Notes under the pieces: model-generated | The model's database searches: none | What the model was told of the DNA's origin: nothing | The model's input: the letters and a program-made list of their open reading frames with translations, nothing else | Position numbers and translations under genes: made by a program | Assembly (NCBI RefSeq): GCF_026410305.1 | Contig: NZ_JAPMLQ010000001.1 | Coordinates: 248,001-312,000, forward strand | Direction of reading: 5' to 3' | DNA: 64,000 nt | Origin: Sulfitobacter sp. F26204 | GTDB lineage: Bacteria; Pseudomonadota; Alphaproteobacteria; Rhodobacterales; Rhodobacteraceae | Shown here: piece after piece, positions 37,006 through 46,668 of the stretch | Layout of the letters: each line of letters begins with the position of its first letter | Numbering within the stretch: the stretch's first letter is position 1

Positions 37006-39726
37006 ATGGTCAGAGCAATTTTTACAAATCACGGATCGTTAAACTCGGTCGAGGAATTCGGGCTCGTTGGGTTGAACGACATAACGGTTGTCCACGCGGC
37101 AAGAGGTCCGATGCTTTTTGCTGCAACGCGTGGAAATGGCTGGTTGTCCAGTTACGATCTGGGCAATGGTGCAGGCGATTCCTCGCTTGAACAACAATGG
37201 CATATCGCCCCGAACCTGTTGCAACTTGAAACCACAGATCTGGTGGTGCGCGAAAATGACGGGATTCAACACCTTTACATGGCGGGTCTGAACAACAGTC
37301 GATTAACCGGCGTTCTGCTTGACCGCGACGGCGGCGGCACACCCATCGATGGCGGCATCACCTATACCGTCCCCGGTCGGAATCTGAGCGGGCTGAGCGA
37401 GATGGAGCTGATTGGCGACGGCAATTCTGGTCTTGCTGCGCTGCGCACGGGAGGACTGGTCAACATCTCCTTTGGCGAAGGAAATGTCATGAACATGACC
37501 AACATCAACCAGGGTCGAACCATGCAAGGCGAACGCGCGACCGACATCACCACCGCCCGGCATGACGGTCAGACCTTTGCCTTTGTCACATATCAAGGTC
37601 AGGATACCATCAGTATGTTTCGCCAAGCAAACAATGGCACCATGCAACACCTCAATGATGTAGATGCAGGTGACGGGTTTTGGGTTGATCGCCCTGGTGA
37701 TCTCACCGTCACCACTGCGGCGGATGGCAGACTCTATGTTGTGGTCGCCGGGTCTGGCAGCGATTCACTCTCGACATTTTCCGCAACACAGCAAGGCTTG
37801 GTTCCCGTTGATCATTTGGTGGACAGCCTTGGCACGCGGTTTGCAGATGCCAGCCATGTGACCAGCATTGCACTTGGAAATCAGAACTTTGTCCTTGCCG
37901 CAGGTTCCGACAATGGGATCAACTTGTTCACTGTTCTGCCCGGTGGTCGGTTGCAACATATAGACGCCATGCCTGCCGAGGCACATACCCCGTTACGCGG
38001 CATTACCTCGATCGATGCGATGGCGACTCCCGAAGGATTGCGGTTTTGGGTGGCAACCGAAGGGGCACCTTATCTTGCCGAGTTTTCGATCGCATTACCC
38101 AACTTAGGTGTAAACCTCGGGGCAAGCGCTGAGGGCAGCACGTTGAATGGCAGTGTCGGCGACGATGTTCTAGCGGGTGCATCAGGTGCAGATCGACTCA
38201 ACGGCAATTTCGGCAACGACATCATTCTCGACGGTGCCGGACAAGATACCCTGCGGGGCGACGGCGGGCTTGATACCTTTGTCTTCGTCGAAGACGGTGC
38301 CCGCGATGTTATCCTCGATTTTCAATTGGGGTTTGATCGTATTGACCTTACCGATTTTAGCCAGGTCAGTGGCATTGGCGGCATGCATATTCAGTCTCGA
38401 AGTTGGGGTGCCGAATTCCGGGTGGGTGCCGAAGTGCTGGAAGTCCGATCATCTGATGGTTCACGGTTCTATGCCAGCGACTTTGACGACACCAATCTAT
38501 TACAGGGAGGGCGAATTCAAACGGATCCCGCACTCTACCCCGGTGACAGCAGCACGCCTCGCCCCGACCCGAACCCAGGGCGGAGTGTGAACCCCTGCGA
38601 CATTGACCCGAACACGCTGACCCCTGCCTGGCAGAATGATCCCAAATTCAGCCTGAACAGAGGACCGAATGATAATGGCGGCACCAATGGCAATGACAGT
38701 ATCTCAGCTGGTAGCGGGAATGACCGGGTGTTTGGTGGTTTGGGTCATGACACCCTGCATTCCGGAACTGGCCGCGACGCCGTGAACGGTGAAGGTGGCA
38801 ACGATTGGATAAATGGGGGAAATGACGCGGATTTCCTGCTTGGCGCAGCCGGTTTCGATACCATCCTTGGCGGCAACGGGCATGATACTATCTCGGGCGG
38901 CACCTATGCTGATTCCCTCTCCGGTGGTGCCGGCAACGATATACTTTTGGGCGGTGATGGCTTTGACCGCATTGAAGGGAATGCCGGAAATGACCGGGTC
39001 TGGGCGGGTGCCGCCCCCGACCGCGTCTGGGGTGGTGACGGCAATGATTGGATAAGCGCCGGCAGCAATTTCGGTTATAGCGTCGACGGCATTTTTGGCG
39101 AAGGTGGTAATGACACGCTATTCGGAAATGCCGGATTTGATTTGCTGAATGGTGGTGACGGTGATGATGTCCTCGATGGCGGGCATCAATCCGACAATCT
39201 CTATGGCGAGGATGGCAACGACATCCTGTTAGGGGGTCTAGGCTTTGACAGATTGTTTGGCGGTCGCGGCGACGATCGCATCTTTGGTGGTGATTCAGGT
39301 GACGGTTTGTTCGGACAGCAAGGCAACGATACCATGTGGGGCGGCGAAGGCGGAGACCGTTTCTTCGGTGGGCATGGTAATGATATTATCGACGGTGGTG
39401 CCGACCGAGATACCATCTACGGCGGTGCCGGTTTCGATACGATTATCGGCGGTGAAGGCAACGATTTGATATTCGGCAGCTTCAACGCCGATGAGTTCTT
39501 GTTCGCCAGTGGCCATGGCAATGATACCATCGCTGATTTCGACGCCTCCAGCGCGAACGAAGTTATTGATCTGTCCCATATGGACGGCTTTGATCGGTTT
39601 GCCGACGTTGTGAGTGCCGCACGACAGTCCAGTCAGGACGTTGTGATCAATACGGGTGGCGGCAATTCGATCCGGCTCAGCAAAACCAACCTCAATGATC
39701 TTGATGAAAACGATTTTGTATTTTGA
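37006..39726 (+). CDS. Large RTX calcium-binding protein, probable type I secretion substrate
   Basis: The 906-residue protein has no Sec signal. Residues 1-370 look like repeated beta-propeller blades. About 373-425 is a first short RTX block (GGxGxDxUx repeats), followed by a serralysin-like C-terminal module (DTFVFVEDGARDVILDFQ, 425-505). A Pro-rich linker leads to a long RTX block at about 558-825. A second such module (NDTIADFDASSANEVIDLSH) ends in NDLDENDFVF, a typical type I secretion end. It should fold outside on binding calcium. No secretion ATPase or TolC gene is in the window. AGAGG precedes the ATG. Confidence 0.9.
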   Translation: MVRAIFTNHGSLNSVEEFGLVGLNDITVVHAARGPMLFAATRGNGWLSSYDLGNGAGDSSLEQQWHIAPNLLQLETTDLVVRENDGIQHLYMAGLNNSRLTGVLLDRDGGGTPIDGGITYTVPGRNLSGLSEMELIGDGNSGLAALRTGGLVNISFGEGNVMNMTNINQGRTMQGERATDITTARHDGQTFAFVTYQGQDTISMFRQANNGTMQHLNDVDAGDGFWVDRPGDLTVTTAADGRLYVVVAGSGSDSLSTFSATQQGLVPVDHLVDSLGTRFADASHVTSIALGNQNFVLAAGSDNGINLFTVLPGGRLQHIDAMPAEAHTPLRGITSIDAMATPEGLRFWVATEGAPYLAEFSIALPNLGVNLGASAEGSTLNGSVGDDVLAGASGADRLNGNFGNDIILDGAGQDTLRGDGGLDTFVFVEDGARDVILDFQLGFDRIDLTDFSQVSGIGGMHIQSRSWGAEFRVGAEVLEVRSSDGSRFYASDFDDTNLLQGGRIQTDPALYPGDSSTPRPDPNPGRSVNPCDIDPNTLTPAWQNDPKFSLNRGPNDNGGTNGNDSISAGSGNDRVFGGLGHDTLHSGTGRDAVNGEGGNDWINGGNDADFLLGAAGFDTILGGNGHDTISGGTYADSLSGGAGNDILLGGDGFDRIEGNAGNDRVWAGAAPDRVWGGDGNDWISAGSNFGYSVDGIFGEGGNDTLFGNAGFDLLNGGDGDDVLDGGHQSDNLYGEDGNDILLGGLGFDRLFGGRGDDRIFGGDSGDGLFGQQGNDTMWGGEGGDRFFGGHGNDIIDGGADRDTIYGGAGFDTIIGGEGNDLIFGSFNADEFLFASGHGNDTIADFDASSANEVIDLSHMDGFDRFADVVSAARQSSQDVVINTGGGNSIRLSKTNLNDLDENDFVF

Positions 39727-39885
39727 CGCAGCTCACGACATAGGTGACGTATGACTTTCAACAAAGGCTAGAATTGAGGGTTCTGTTATGAAGGTGAACG
39801 AAATTGTCATTCTTCATCTAAAATGCGTCGATGCAACCGAGGCCAAACAGTCCAGTTTTCCGGAAGTCCTGAAAACGAATATCTA

Positions 39886-41115
39886 TCAGGCTGCCCGTTC
39901 AAGATCCTCAAAGACACGATCAACCAAACCGGCAAAGGCCTGTGCTTGATCTTTGAAACCGGCAACGGGGAAAGGCGCGCGTTCTCGTTTTCCGGATTTC
40001 AAGATCGCACTTATTTGCTTCCGCAAAATCTCGGGTGGTGCAGCAATGGGGATCAACTTGTCTTTAGGGATCGCCCCATGTTCGACGCTGCCCCCGCTGT
40101 CGGTTTGCACTACGGTTATCCCTCGTGCCAGGGCTTCGCGGATCGCCAATCCAAAGGTTTCTTTCCACTGTGACATAAAGAGAAGAACATCAATTTCAGC
40201 GTAAAAATCATCCATGTTCGCTTGTTCAAAACGTGGATATATTTGCCAGTCACCTTGCATGTTTTTCAGATCCTGCGCGTGCCACCATGACTTGTTCAAA
40301 CTACCTTCGACAACCAAACCCCGAAAATCTTCATGTTCAATACCGGCAAAGGCCTGTTTGATTTGTGGCCAGCCCTTGATCTGGGTGGGACCGCCAATAT
40401 AGCCGAAGGTGGTCCGTTGGTCTTTCATTCGTCGTGATTTCTGTTTGGCAAAAAACGCTGCTTCGGGTGGTTTTATCCCGTTTTCCCAAACCACACCCCG
40501 ACCCTGCGCGAAACCAGATGCTTCACAAAGGTCCTTTGCAAAATGCGAAGGGTAAGTCACCAGAGCCACCTTTTCACCCATCCTTTGCAGATGATTAAAG
40601 CGCGTCTTGGCAGCCCAGAAATTATCAACGCAGCCTTTGCATTTGTCGATCGTTACTGGTGATTGACTACAATACTTCCCATCTAACCCGATCATGAATT
40701 GCCGCTCACAAAGCCACCAGAAGTCATGGACACTCAAAATCACAGGCACATTCGAAGCCTCGGCCGCAGTGATGATGCCGGTACCGATTTCCTGAATACA
40801 ATGGGCATGCACCAAATCGGGTCTCAGCGTGTTGATCAGCTCCGCCAACCGCGCCGTGATTTCAGGGTTTTCGTACATGTCTCCATACGATCGCTCTGCC
40901 GGCATATTTATGAGGTAATTTACAATACCGTCTTTCTGGCTTTTGATGATCGCATAATGTGCAAGCTCGCGTCTGGAACAGAGCGACACAACCGTAACCC
41001 GATACCCGCCCTGTTGCACCAATGCATGTGCAACCTGTTCGGCAACCACGGTTGCGCCCCCATAACTGAAGGGAGCGAAAAACACGTTTGCCAATAGAAC
41101 ATGGCAAGTGTTCAT
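39886..41115 (-). CDS. Glycosyltransferase, GT4 (GT-B fold)
   Basis: The 409-residue protein has an N-terminal GT-B domain (FFAPFSYGGATVVAEQVAHAL) and a C-terminal donor-binding part. The GT4 acidic motif is ETFGLAIREALARG (about residue 335), and DSGGSVEH follows. A C-x2-C pattern, IDKCKGCVDN, is seen mid-protein. It should add one sugar to the island polysaccharide; donor and linkage cannot be told. ATG 41115 overlaps the upstream gene stop by 4 bases. Confidence 0.85.
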   Translation of the reverse strand: MNTCHVLLANVFFAPFSYGGATVVAEQVAHALVQQGGYRVTVVSLCSRRELAHYAIIKSQKDGIVNYLINMPAERSYGDMYENPEITARLAELINTLRPDLVHAHCIQEIGTGIITAAEASNVPVILSVHDFWWLCERQFMIGLDGKYCSQSPVTIDKCKGCVDNFWAAKTRFNHLQRMGEKVALVTYPSHFAKDLCEASGFAQGRGVVWENGIKPPEAAFFAKQKSRRMKDQRTTFGYIGGPTQIKGWPQIKQAFAGIEHEDFRGLVVEGSLNKSWWHAQDLKNMQGDWQIYPRFEQANMDDFYAEIDVLLFMSQWKETFGLAIREALARGITVVQTDSGGSVEHGAIPKDKLIPIAAPPEILRKQISAILKSGKRERAPFPVAGFKDQAQAFAGLVDRVFEDLERAA

Positions 41116-42425
41116 GCTTCTACCCATTCGATCAATTCGGGCGCAATAATGTGGGGCAAGTCAGATGCTTGCCACCGTTTCTCCAAGTTTTTACGCGCCC
41201 TGCGTCCCATCTCCTTTGCGGCTTTCGGATCGGCGGTCAGTTCACGCAGTGCTGCAATCCAGTCCTGGGTATTTCGAGCGATAAATCCTGTTTCCTCTGC
41301 TTGAACCACCGCAGGTAGATCACCCACATTTGCGACAATTGATGGGACAGCCACCGCAGCGGCATCCAAAACCCGCACTGCACTTTTACATCTGTTGAAT
41401 GCATCATCACAAAGCGGCATCAAGGTGCAATCGGCCACTGCCAATGAAGCTAGGTATTGGTCATAATCCCTGAACTTCACCTTTTCGACCTGCCGCTCCA
41501 GACCTTCAGGCAGATGCGAATGATCATAATGGCCTATCAGCATCAATCGTCGGTTGGGATCCGCCAAAATAAATTCCGAAAGCGGTTCAATGATCTCTGC
41601 CAAATCCACCTCGTGACCCTGGGATCCACTTGCAAAGGCAACGCGAAACAACCGGTCATCGATTACCGCCTCCGCTTTCGCTTTTGCGCCGGATATCAAT
41701 GTTTGTGCATCTGCAAAATTACGTCTGATGTGCACCGGGCGCCCCGTATAGAGAGTGGTATGAATTGCCATGCCGGGTGTAGACACCGACAATAAATCAG
41801 CGCCGTTCATCATATTCAGATACTTCGGTGCCGCCGCAAGAAAATGCGCCTTCATGTCCGGATCCAGAGATTCCATATTGCGGTAAGTTTCATAGGCCGA
41901 AACAGAAAACAGCGGATCATCAAGGTCATACAGGATCGGCAATCGCAGCCGCCTTGCCTCGTATCGGATCATCTCAGCGGTCGGCCCAGTTTGCAGCCGA
42001 TATTCCATCAGATGGGTCGCGTTCTGCATGATCCGCACCGCACGCGGGATGTCCTGAAAGTGAGCGTATTCAAATTCCACACCCCGGCCACGCCAAAACG
42101 CAGCGAGTTGTTCAACCCGGTATTTACGACACTGCGGAAGGTTCAAGTCTGCAACCATCGCGATCTGACGCCGCCCCTGATTAAGACTGGGTGCCTCCAA
42201 GATATGAAAGGCATTCTGTTGGGCCAGTGTTTTCCAGATACCATGCAAATATTGTTCGGAGCCTTGCGGTCTGGTCCCGCCAGAAGAATAAGTCGTGAGG
42301 TGACCCAATCCTCTGATACGGCGGTAAATATAATTAATCGAACGTCGTATTGCAGACCTTGCCCCCTCTTGCGAAACTGTGGATGTAAACCGTCTGACCA
42401 GCGTCAGAATAGGCAGGTTTATCAC
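41112..42425 (-). CDS. Glycosyltransferase-like protein (GT-B, GT4 type)
   Basis: The 437-residue protein has a GT-B C-terminal half with VAFASGSQGHEVDLAEII, a YLASLAVADCTLMPL segment and DAAAVAVPSIVANVG. The N-terminal part starts with basic, slightly hydrophobic residues that may touch the membrane. I choose GTG at 42425, preceded by AAGGAG 7 bases upstream; the frame to 42638 would overlap the divergent GT2 gene. It is the first gene of a two-gene minus-strand unit. Confidence 0.8.
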   Translation of the reverse strand: MINLPILTLVRRFTSTVSQEGARSAIRRSINYIYRRIRGLGHLTTYSSGGTRPQGSEQYLHGIWKTLAQQNAFHILEAPSLNQGRRQIAMVADLNLPQCRKYRVEQLAAFWRGRGVEFEYAHFQDIPRAVRIMQNATHLMEYRLQTGPTAEMIRYEARRLRLPILYDLDDPLFSVSAYETYRNMESLDPDMKAHFLAAAPKYLNMMNGADLLSVSTPGMAIHTTLYTGRPVHIRRNFADAQTLISGAKAKAEAVIDDRLFRVAFASGSQGHEVDLAEIIEPLSEFILADPNRRLMLIGHYDHSHLPEGLERQVEKVKFRDYDQYLASLAVADCTLMPLCDDAFNRCKSAVRVLDAAAVAVPSIVANVGDLPAVVQAEETGFIARNTQDWIAALRELTADPKAAKEMGRRARKNLEKRWQASDLPHIIAPELIEWVEA

Positions 42426-42515
42426 AAAGCTTCTCCTTGAAACGACATCCGCGGTGATAGCTAATTGACGAGCCTTAATAATTTGTGAACGTTTTTGCCT
42501 TGTGGTGGGCAGCAA

Positions 42516-43466
42516 ATGACACCTCAAAACGATTTCACAGATCAGATGCCAAAGGTCACCATTTTGATGGGGGTTCACAACGGTGAACGTCACTTGCGCG
42601 CGCAACTGGACAGTATCGCGGGACAAACCCATCGTCATTGGCGGCTGGTCTGCAGTGATGATGAATCGACCGATCGCAGCCTAGTGATTTTGCGCCGGTT
42701 TCAACAGGAATGGCCCGATTTTGTGACCATCTTGAAAGGCCCGAAAACAGGCTTTTCTGACAACTACATGTCCTTGATCCGGCAATTGCGCCCTGATGCC
42801 GGTTTTGTCTGCTTTGCTGATCAGGATGACATCTGGTTACCGAACAAGATCAGCCGCAGTTTACAATCGCTTTGTCGGTTTGGTGCAATGCCCGCACTTT
42901 ACTGTGGACGTCAGTACCTTTGGTATCCTGACGTTAATCGGCGCATTATGTCACCCCGGATGACCCGCCCGTTTACCATCCAGAATGCACTTGTCGAAAA
43001 CATTGCAACAGGAAATACAATCATGCTCAACCCTCGGGCAGCGGCGCTTGCTCAGCGGGCAACCTGCCGTGTGGGACAGGTTTTTGCGCATGACTGGTGG
43101 CTTTACTTATTGATCACAGCCACCGGCGGAAAGATCTGTTTTGACAATTCAGCACCCGCAATCCTTTATCGGCAGCATGCTGAAAACGCGATAGGGGCTG
43201 GCAGGGGGGCAATTTCACAGATCAAACGTAAATACGGCGTTTTACAGGGTTTGTTTGCGCAGCGAGTGGAAGGAAACCTGCAAGCTCTGAATGATATTGC
43301 GGATCTTGTAACCCCGGCAGCAGGCGACATCTGCCGACAATTTGCAAAAGCACGCCGTCACACAGGAATCGCCAGACTACGGGCGCTGCGAGGTATTTCA
43401 CCTTACAGACAACACCGTGCCGGTTCTCTGGGTTTTTGGGGAGCAGCGAGCCTTGGCAGAATATGA
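42516..43466 (+). CDS. Family 2 glycosyltransferase
   Basis: The 316-residue GT-A protein has VTILMGVHNGERHLRAQLDSI, a nucleotide-binding CSDDESTDRS and the acidic metal motif FADQDDIW (about residue 105). This pattern is close to rhamnosyltransferases of the GT2 family, which would fit the dTDP-rhamnose supply nearby, but donor assignment is inferred. ATG at 42516 is used; 42546 is possible. The last 14 bases overlap the next gene. Confidence 0.85.
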   Translation: MTPQNDFTDQMPKVTILMGVHNGERHLRAQLDSIAGQTHRHWRLVCSDDESTDRSLVILRRFQQEWPDFVTILKGPKTGFSDNYMSLIRQLRPDAGFVCFADQDDIWLPNKISRSLQSLCRFGAMPALYCGRQYLWYPDVNRRIMSPRMTRPFTIQNALVENIATGNTIMLNPRAAALAQRATCRVGQVFAHDWWLYLLITATGGKICFDNSAPAILYRQHAENAIGAGRGAISQIKRKYGVLQGLFAQRVEGNLQALNDIADLVTPAAGDICRQFAKARRHTGIARLRALRGISPYRQHRAGSLGFWGAASLGRI

Positions 43467-44736
43467 TCGTAAACCCAAGATCATGTTAGTCGGCGGTGAT
43501 GGTCGACCGTCAGGTGTACCGCGCCATATCCTGCATCTGGCCACTGCTCTGCGAGAGACCGCTGAAATCACCGTGATCAGCGACCATGACAAAGGGGGAT
43601 TCACCGCGCTGAAGCAGATGAACATACGTCACATCGTTATTCCCGGTCTCACCAACCGATTGTCCTTACCCCACATCTGGCGCGGTGTCTCGGGGTTATT
43701 ACATATGTTGCGCGATGAAACCTTTGACCTGATCTGGGTTCATTCCCGGTTACAGGTATTAACCTGCCGACTTCTCCTCGCCTTTCGTATCTGGAGACCT
43801 GTCTGCCCAATTGTTTTTACGCATCATGGTCTGCCTTATGGGCGCGGGTATCACCCTTTGGTACACCGTCTGTGCAAGAAGCTGGAAAAAACGCTGATCG
43901 CGACCTGTCCCCCTCAGAACCTTGTCTTTCTCACACACCGGATGGCGGGATGGATGGCACGGGATGCGCGTGCCAAACAACTCGCCCGACACAACGTTTA
44001 CATCTTGCCCAATTGCTCTGATCTTCGACCTTTGCCGCATCATATCGACAGACGGATCAAACGGCTTGTCATGACCGGTCGCACAGGAAGGCAAAAAGAC
44101 CTTGATTTCGCGATAAGGCTATTCATGCATCTGCCCGACCACTTTCGGTTAACACTCTGTGGTCCGGGAACTGATGACCCCGCATTTCAAGCGCATGTCG
44201 CTGGGCTGACACCCGGGTCTATATTCAGAAGGATCACTTTTACCGGACCTTTGAGTGATGCACGCGAACCCCTTCGCACGGCTGATGCCTACCTGCTCAC
44301 CTCTAAATATGAAGGAACCCCCATCGGGGCGCTTGAGGCATTTGAGGCCGGCCTTCCTATCGTCTTGCGTGATTTCGATGGAGCTGACGATCTGATCTCA
44401 AAACATCCCTGCGGCCTTTTATTGGGCAGTGCAAATCTTGCAAAAGAGGCAGAGCGCGTGATCGCATTGCTGGATTTTTTTGATCGGGATGCACAGGCAC
44501 TTCGCACCGAAATCAAGGAAGTCTGGCGCACAAACTGGTCCCCTGTGATTTTCGAAGGCAACGCCAATGCCCTTGTCCGATCAATATTGAACAGATCTAC
44601 CGTCGCGGTGGCATCGTCAGGTTGTATTCGTGATGATCCAGAGCTGCGTCCAGATCGTCATAAAAGTGCAGTTGCCCATGCTCCAGCACCGCCGCCATAT
44701 TGCAAAGACGTCGCACCATCGGCGGGGAATGTGTGA
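43453..44736 (+). CDS. Glycosyltransferase, GT4, with a C-terminus antisense to kpsT
   Basis: The GT-B protein starts KIMLVGGDGRPSGVPRHILHLA and has the GT4 motif TSKYEGTPIGALEAFEAGLP (about residue 295). TTG at 43453 is proposed as start, with GGGGAG 9 bases upstream, giving 427 residues; ATG 43483 is the alternative. The final ~46 residues (from STVAVASSG on) lie opposite the end of kpsT, and their Pro/Ala-rich composition does not look like a glycosyltransferase. The original stop may have been lost. Confidence 0.8.
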   Translation: MAEYDRKPKIMLVGGDGRPSGVPRHILHLATALRETAEITVISDHDKGGFTALKQMNIRHIVIPGLTNRLSLPHIWRGVSGLLHMLRDETFDLIWVHSRLQVLTCRLLLAFRIWRPVCPIVFTHHGLPYGRGYHPLVHRLCKKLEKTLIATCPPQNLVFLTHRMAGWMARDARAKQLARHNVYILPNCSDLRPLPHHIDRRIKRLVMTGRTGRQKDLDFAIRLFMHLPDHFRLTLCGPGTDDPAFQAHVAGLTPGSIFRRITFTGPLSDAREPLRTADAYLLTSKYEGTPIGALEAFEAGLPIVLRDFDGADDLISKHPCGLLLGSANLAKEAERVIALLDFFDRDAQALRTEIKEVWRTNWSPVIFEGNANALVRSILNRSTVAVASSGCIRDDPELRPDRHKSAVAHAPAPPPYCKDVAPSAGNV

Positions 44737-45265
44737 CCACGATAGCGCCTGAAGTTTCGTTGCGCTTGTCAAAAACCTGTACGCTTTTATGCCGAAACGC
44801 CCCGTCACCAACAGAGGTCACTTCGTCCACAAGATAGGTATCAAACGGAATGCCCATCGACACGCCAAAGGACAACCGAGATTTCATGCCAGCTGAATAT
44901 GTGCGCAGGGGCATGCGGAAATGCGCGCCTAGTTCTGCGAAATCCTCAACAAAACTGACCAGATCGTCACAATCCACTCCGTAAAGGCGGGCAACAAACC
45001 GGGTATTCTGCACGCCAGTCAAATCAGGGTGAAATGATCCCTGAAACGCGACAGGATATGAAATTGTACCTGTAGACAATACCCGCCCCGAGGTTGGCCG
45101 GATTGTTCCTGCAATCAATTTTAACAGCGTACTTTTCCCCGCGCCGTTCCGGCCCAACAATGCCACGCTTGCCCCCGTTGGGAATGTCGCCGTAAGGTTT
45201 TCAATGATAGTCTGTCGACCCTTCCGCATGGGAAAATACTTGGTCAGGTTTTCCAAATATATCAT
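44597..45265 (-). CDS. kpsT: Capsule polysaccharide export ATPase KpsT
   Basis: KpsT is the ABC ATPase of group-2 capsule export. The 222-residue protein has Walker A GRNGAGKST, the short-type signature YSAGMKSRLSFGVS and Walker B YLVDEVTSVGD, followed by a switch His in VVTHSPP. Length and C-terminus match the family, so the 140-base overlap with the convergent glycosyltransferase is caused by the other gene. It follows kpsE by 9 bases. Confidence 0.93.
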   Translation of the reverse strand: MIYLENLTKYFPMRKGRQTIIENLTATFPTGASVALLGRNGAGKSTLLKLIAGTIRPTSGRVLSTGTISYPVAFQGSFHPDLTGVQNTRFVARLYGVDCDDLVSFVEDFAELGAHFRMPLRTYSAGMKSRLSFGVSMGIPFDTYLVDEVTSVGDGAFRHKSVQVFDKRNETSGAIVVTHSPPMVRRLCNMAAVLEHGQLHFYDDLDAALDHHEYNLTMPPRR

Positions 45266-45274
45266 TGCCGTTGC

Positions 45275-46588
45275 TCAGCTTCGGTCGCGAAGGGAATAAT
45301 AGGTCAGACAGAGGATCGACCAAGTGAAAAAACAAAATAGCGCGATAAGCGCGAGGATCAGTTTACGTCTGGGAAATTGCGCCTGCTCGGCTCGTGTCGG
45401 TTTAACATGCGCCGCCAGATATCGACTTTGTTTTCGAACTTCGGCCAGCGCGGAATCATGCGCTGCGAGCGAAGCCGTATATGCTGTTTCGGCGAACTCT
45501 CGGTCTACGATCAGCCCTTCGTATTCACCCACAAGGTTGGCAAAGGCATCACCACTTTCCTTATCTGTACCCAACCCCAAATTTCCGCGCTCTGAGTTAA
45601 TTCTTGCTTGAATAACTTCGATGCGGCGCTTGGCCTGGGTAATCCGTGGATCGTTTTCCCGTGTGGTATCTTGCAATAAGTCGTAGGTGATCAATGCATC
45701 GGCCAATTGTTGTTGCAAGGTTACCAGTAGACCCATCTGGTTTTTTGTATCAATGCTGGGGTCAACAATCTGGGTCCGGTTACGAAACTGCGTCAATGCA
45801 CGTCTGGCTTCCTTCAGGCGTTGCACTGCATTGCCTAATTCCTCGCGGGTAAAACGAATCGAATCTTCCTGCGCGATACGCGACAGGCTGTTGATCATGG
45901 CTGTGCATTCATCCAGGATCGCCTGCGCGATACGCTGCGCATCTGCAGGGTCAAAAGCCAGCACCTCCAGGTCGATCAAACCTGTACTACTGTCATAAAC
46001 GATCGAGATCTTTCGTTCCCAATGGGCTTGCAAATCTTCGATCGTTCCTGCGGCATCAAATGCGAAAACAGGGTCGATCTCTGGACTTACCCGCGACCAG
46101 ATTGCCCGCAGGTCAACTTTCCGGTCTATCCGCGATACCAGTTCCTGACTGGATAGATAGGCAAACAAAATGTCCGTGTCAGAAGAATCAGAGCCGGAAA
46201 GTTCGGTGATTCCTCCCAGCAATTCAATTGCCGAACTCTGCTTTTCCGTGCGCACGGAAAAGGCGACGCGAGAGACAAACTGATCTGCGGCCTGTGTCCA
46301 CAGATAATAGCCGGCCAAAATAATCGGAGCGATCACGAGTATCATGAAAGTGAACACCAGAAACCGATGCCGTATACGTGGACGGGCGCGGCCCGCAGGT
46401 GGTTTAATGTCAAATTCGGGAATGTTAGGCGATTGTTTAGGTGGTCGCGACAGCACTGTCGGTTCTGGTGCTTGCGGAGACTGAGGCACGTGCTGTTGTT
46501 GTGATGGTTCAACCGCGGATGAACGCTTTAGGTGTCGGATCTTGCCAATCTGTCGAACATTATCTGGGGAACCATTCGGCATACACAT
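45275..46588 (-). CDS. kpsE: Capsule polysaccharide export inner-membrane protein KpsE
   Basis: KpsE is a polysaccharide co-polymerase-like protein that spans the periplasm between KpsMT and the outer-membrane exporter. The 437-residue protein has a Pro/Gln-rich cytoplasmic N-terminus. A first helix lies at about residues 75-97 (FLVFTFMILVIAPIILAGYY), followed by a long coiled-coil periplasmic part (about 230-400) and a second helix near the C-terminus (LILALIALFCFFTWSILCL). It is divergent from kpsM with an 80-base gap carrying inverted repeats. Confidence 0.9.
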   Translation of the reverse strand: MCMPNGSPDNVRQIGKIRHLKRSSAVEPSQQQHVPQSPQAPEPTVLSRPPKQSPNIPEFDIKPPAGRARPRIRHRFLVFTFMILVIAPIILAGYYLWTQAADQFVSRVAFSVRTEKQSSAIELLGGITELSGSDSSDTDILFAYLSSQELVSRIDRKVDLRAIWSRVSPEIDPVFAFDAAGTIEDLQAHWERKISIVYDSSTGLIDLEVLAFDPADAQRIAQAILDECTAMINSLSRIAQEDSIRFTREELGNAVQRLKEARRALTQFRNRTQIVDPSIDTKNQMGLLVTLQQQLADALITYDLLQDTTRENDPRITQAKRRIEVIQARINSERGNLGLGTDKESGDAFANLVGEYEGLIVDREFAETAYTASLAAHDSALAEVRKQSRYLAAHVKPTRAEQAQFPRRKLILALIALFCFFTWSILCLTYYSLRDRS

Positions 46589-46626
46589 TAACTTTTTGGT
46601 TGTATTTCTAAAACATTATGCCCGGT

Positions 46627-46648
46627 AAGGTTAATTTTTTGTAACCTT
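46627..46648. promoter_or_regulatory. Inverted repeat in the kpsE-kpsM divergent region
   Basis: AAGGTTA (46627-46633) and TAACCTT (46642-46648) form a perfect 7-bp dyad with an 8-base T-rich centre. A third half-site, AGGTTACC, follows at 46660-46667 and touches the kpsM start. This could be an operator shared by both capsule transcripts, or a hairpin in the kpsM leader. No regulator gene is adjacent. Confidence 0.4.
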
Positions 46649-46668
46649 GATTAGCTACGAGGTTACCT

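Noticed and set aside
38125-39480. Repetitive DNA that might be taken for a CRISPR or tandem-repeat array
   Set aside because: The repeats are in frame, vary in length and encode RTX nonapeptides; no constant repeat with unique spacers exists.
41112-42638. Longer version of the glycosyltransferase starting at 42638
   Set aside because: The extension overlaps the divergent GT2 gene, and a GTG at 42425 has a good AAGGAG site.
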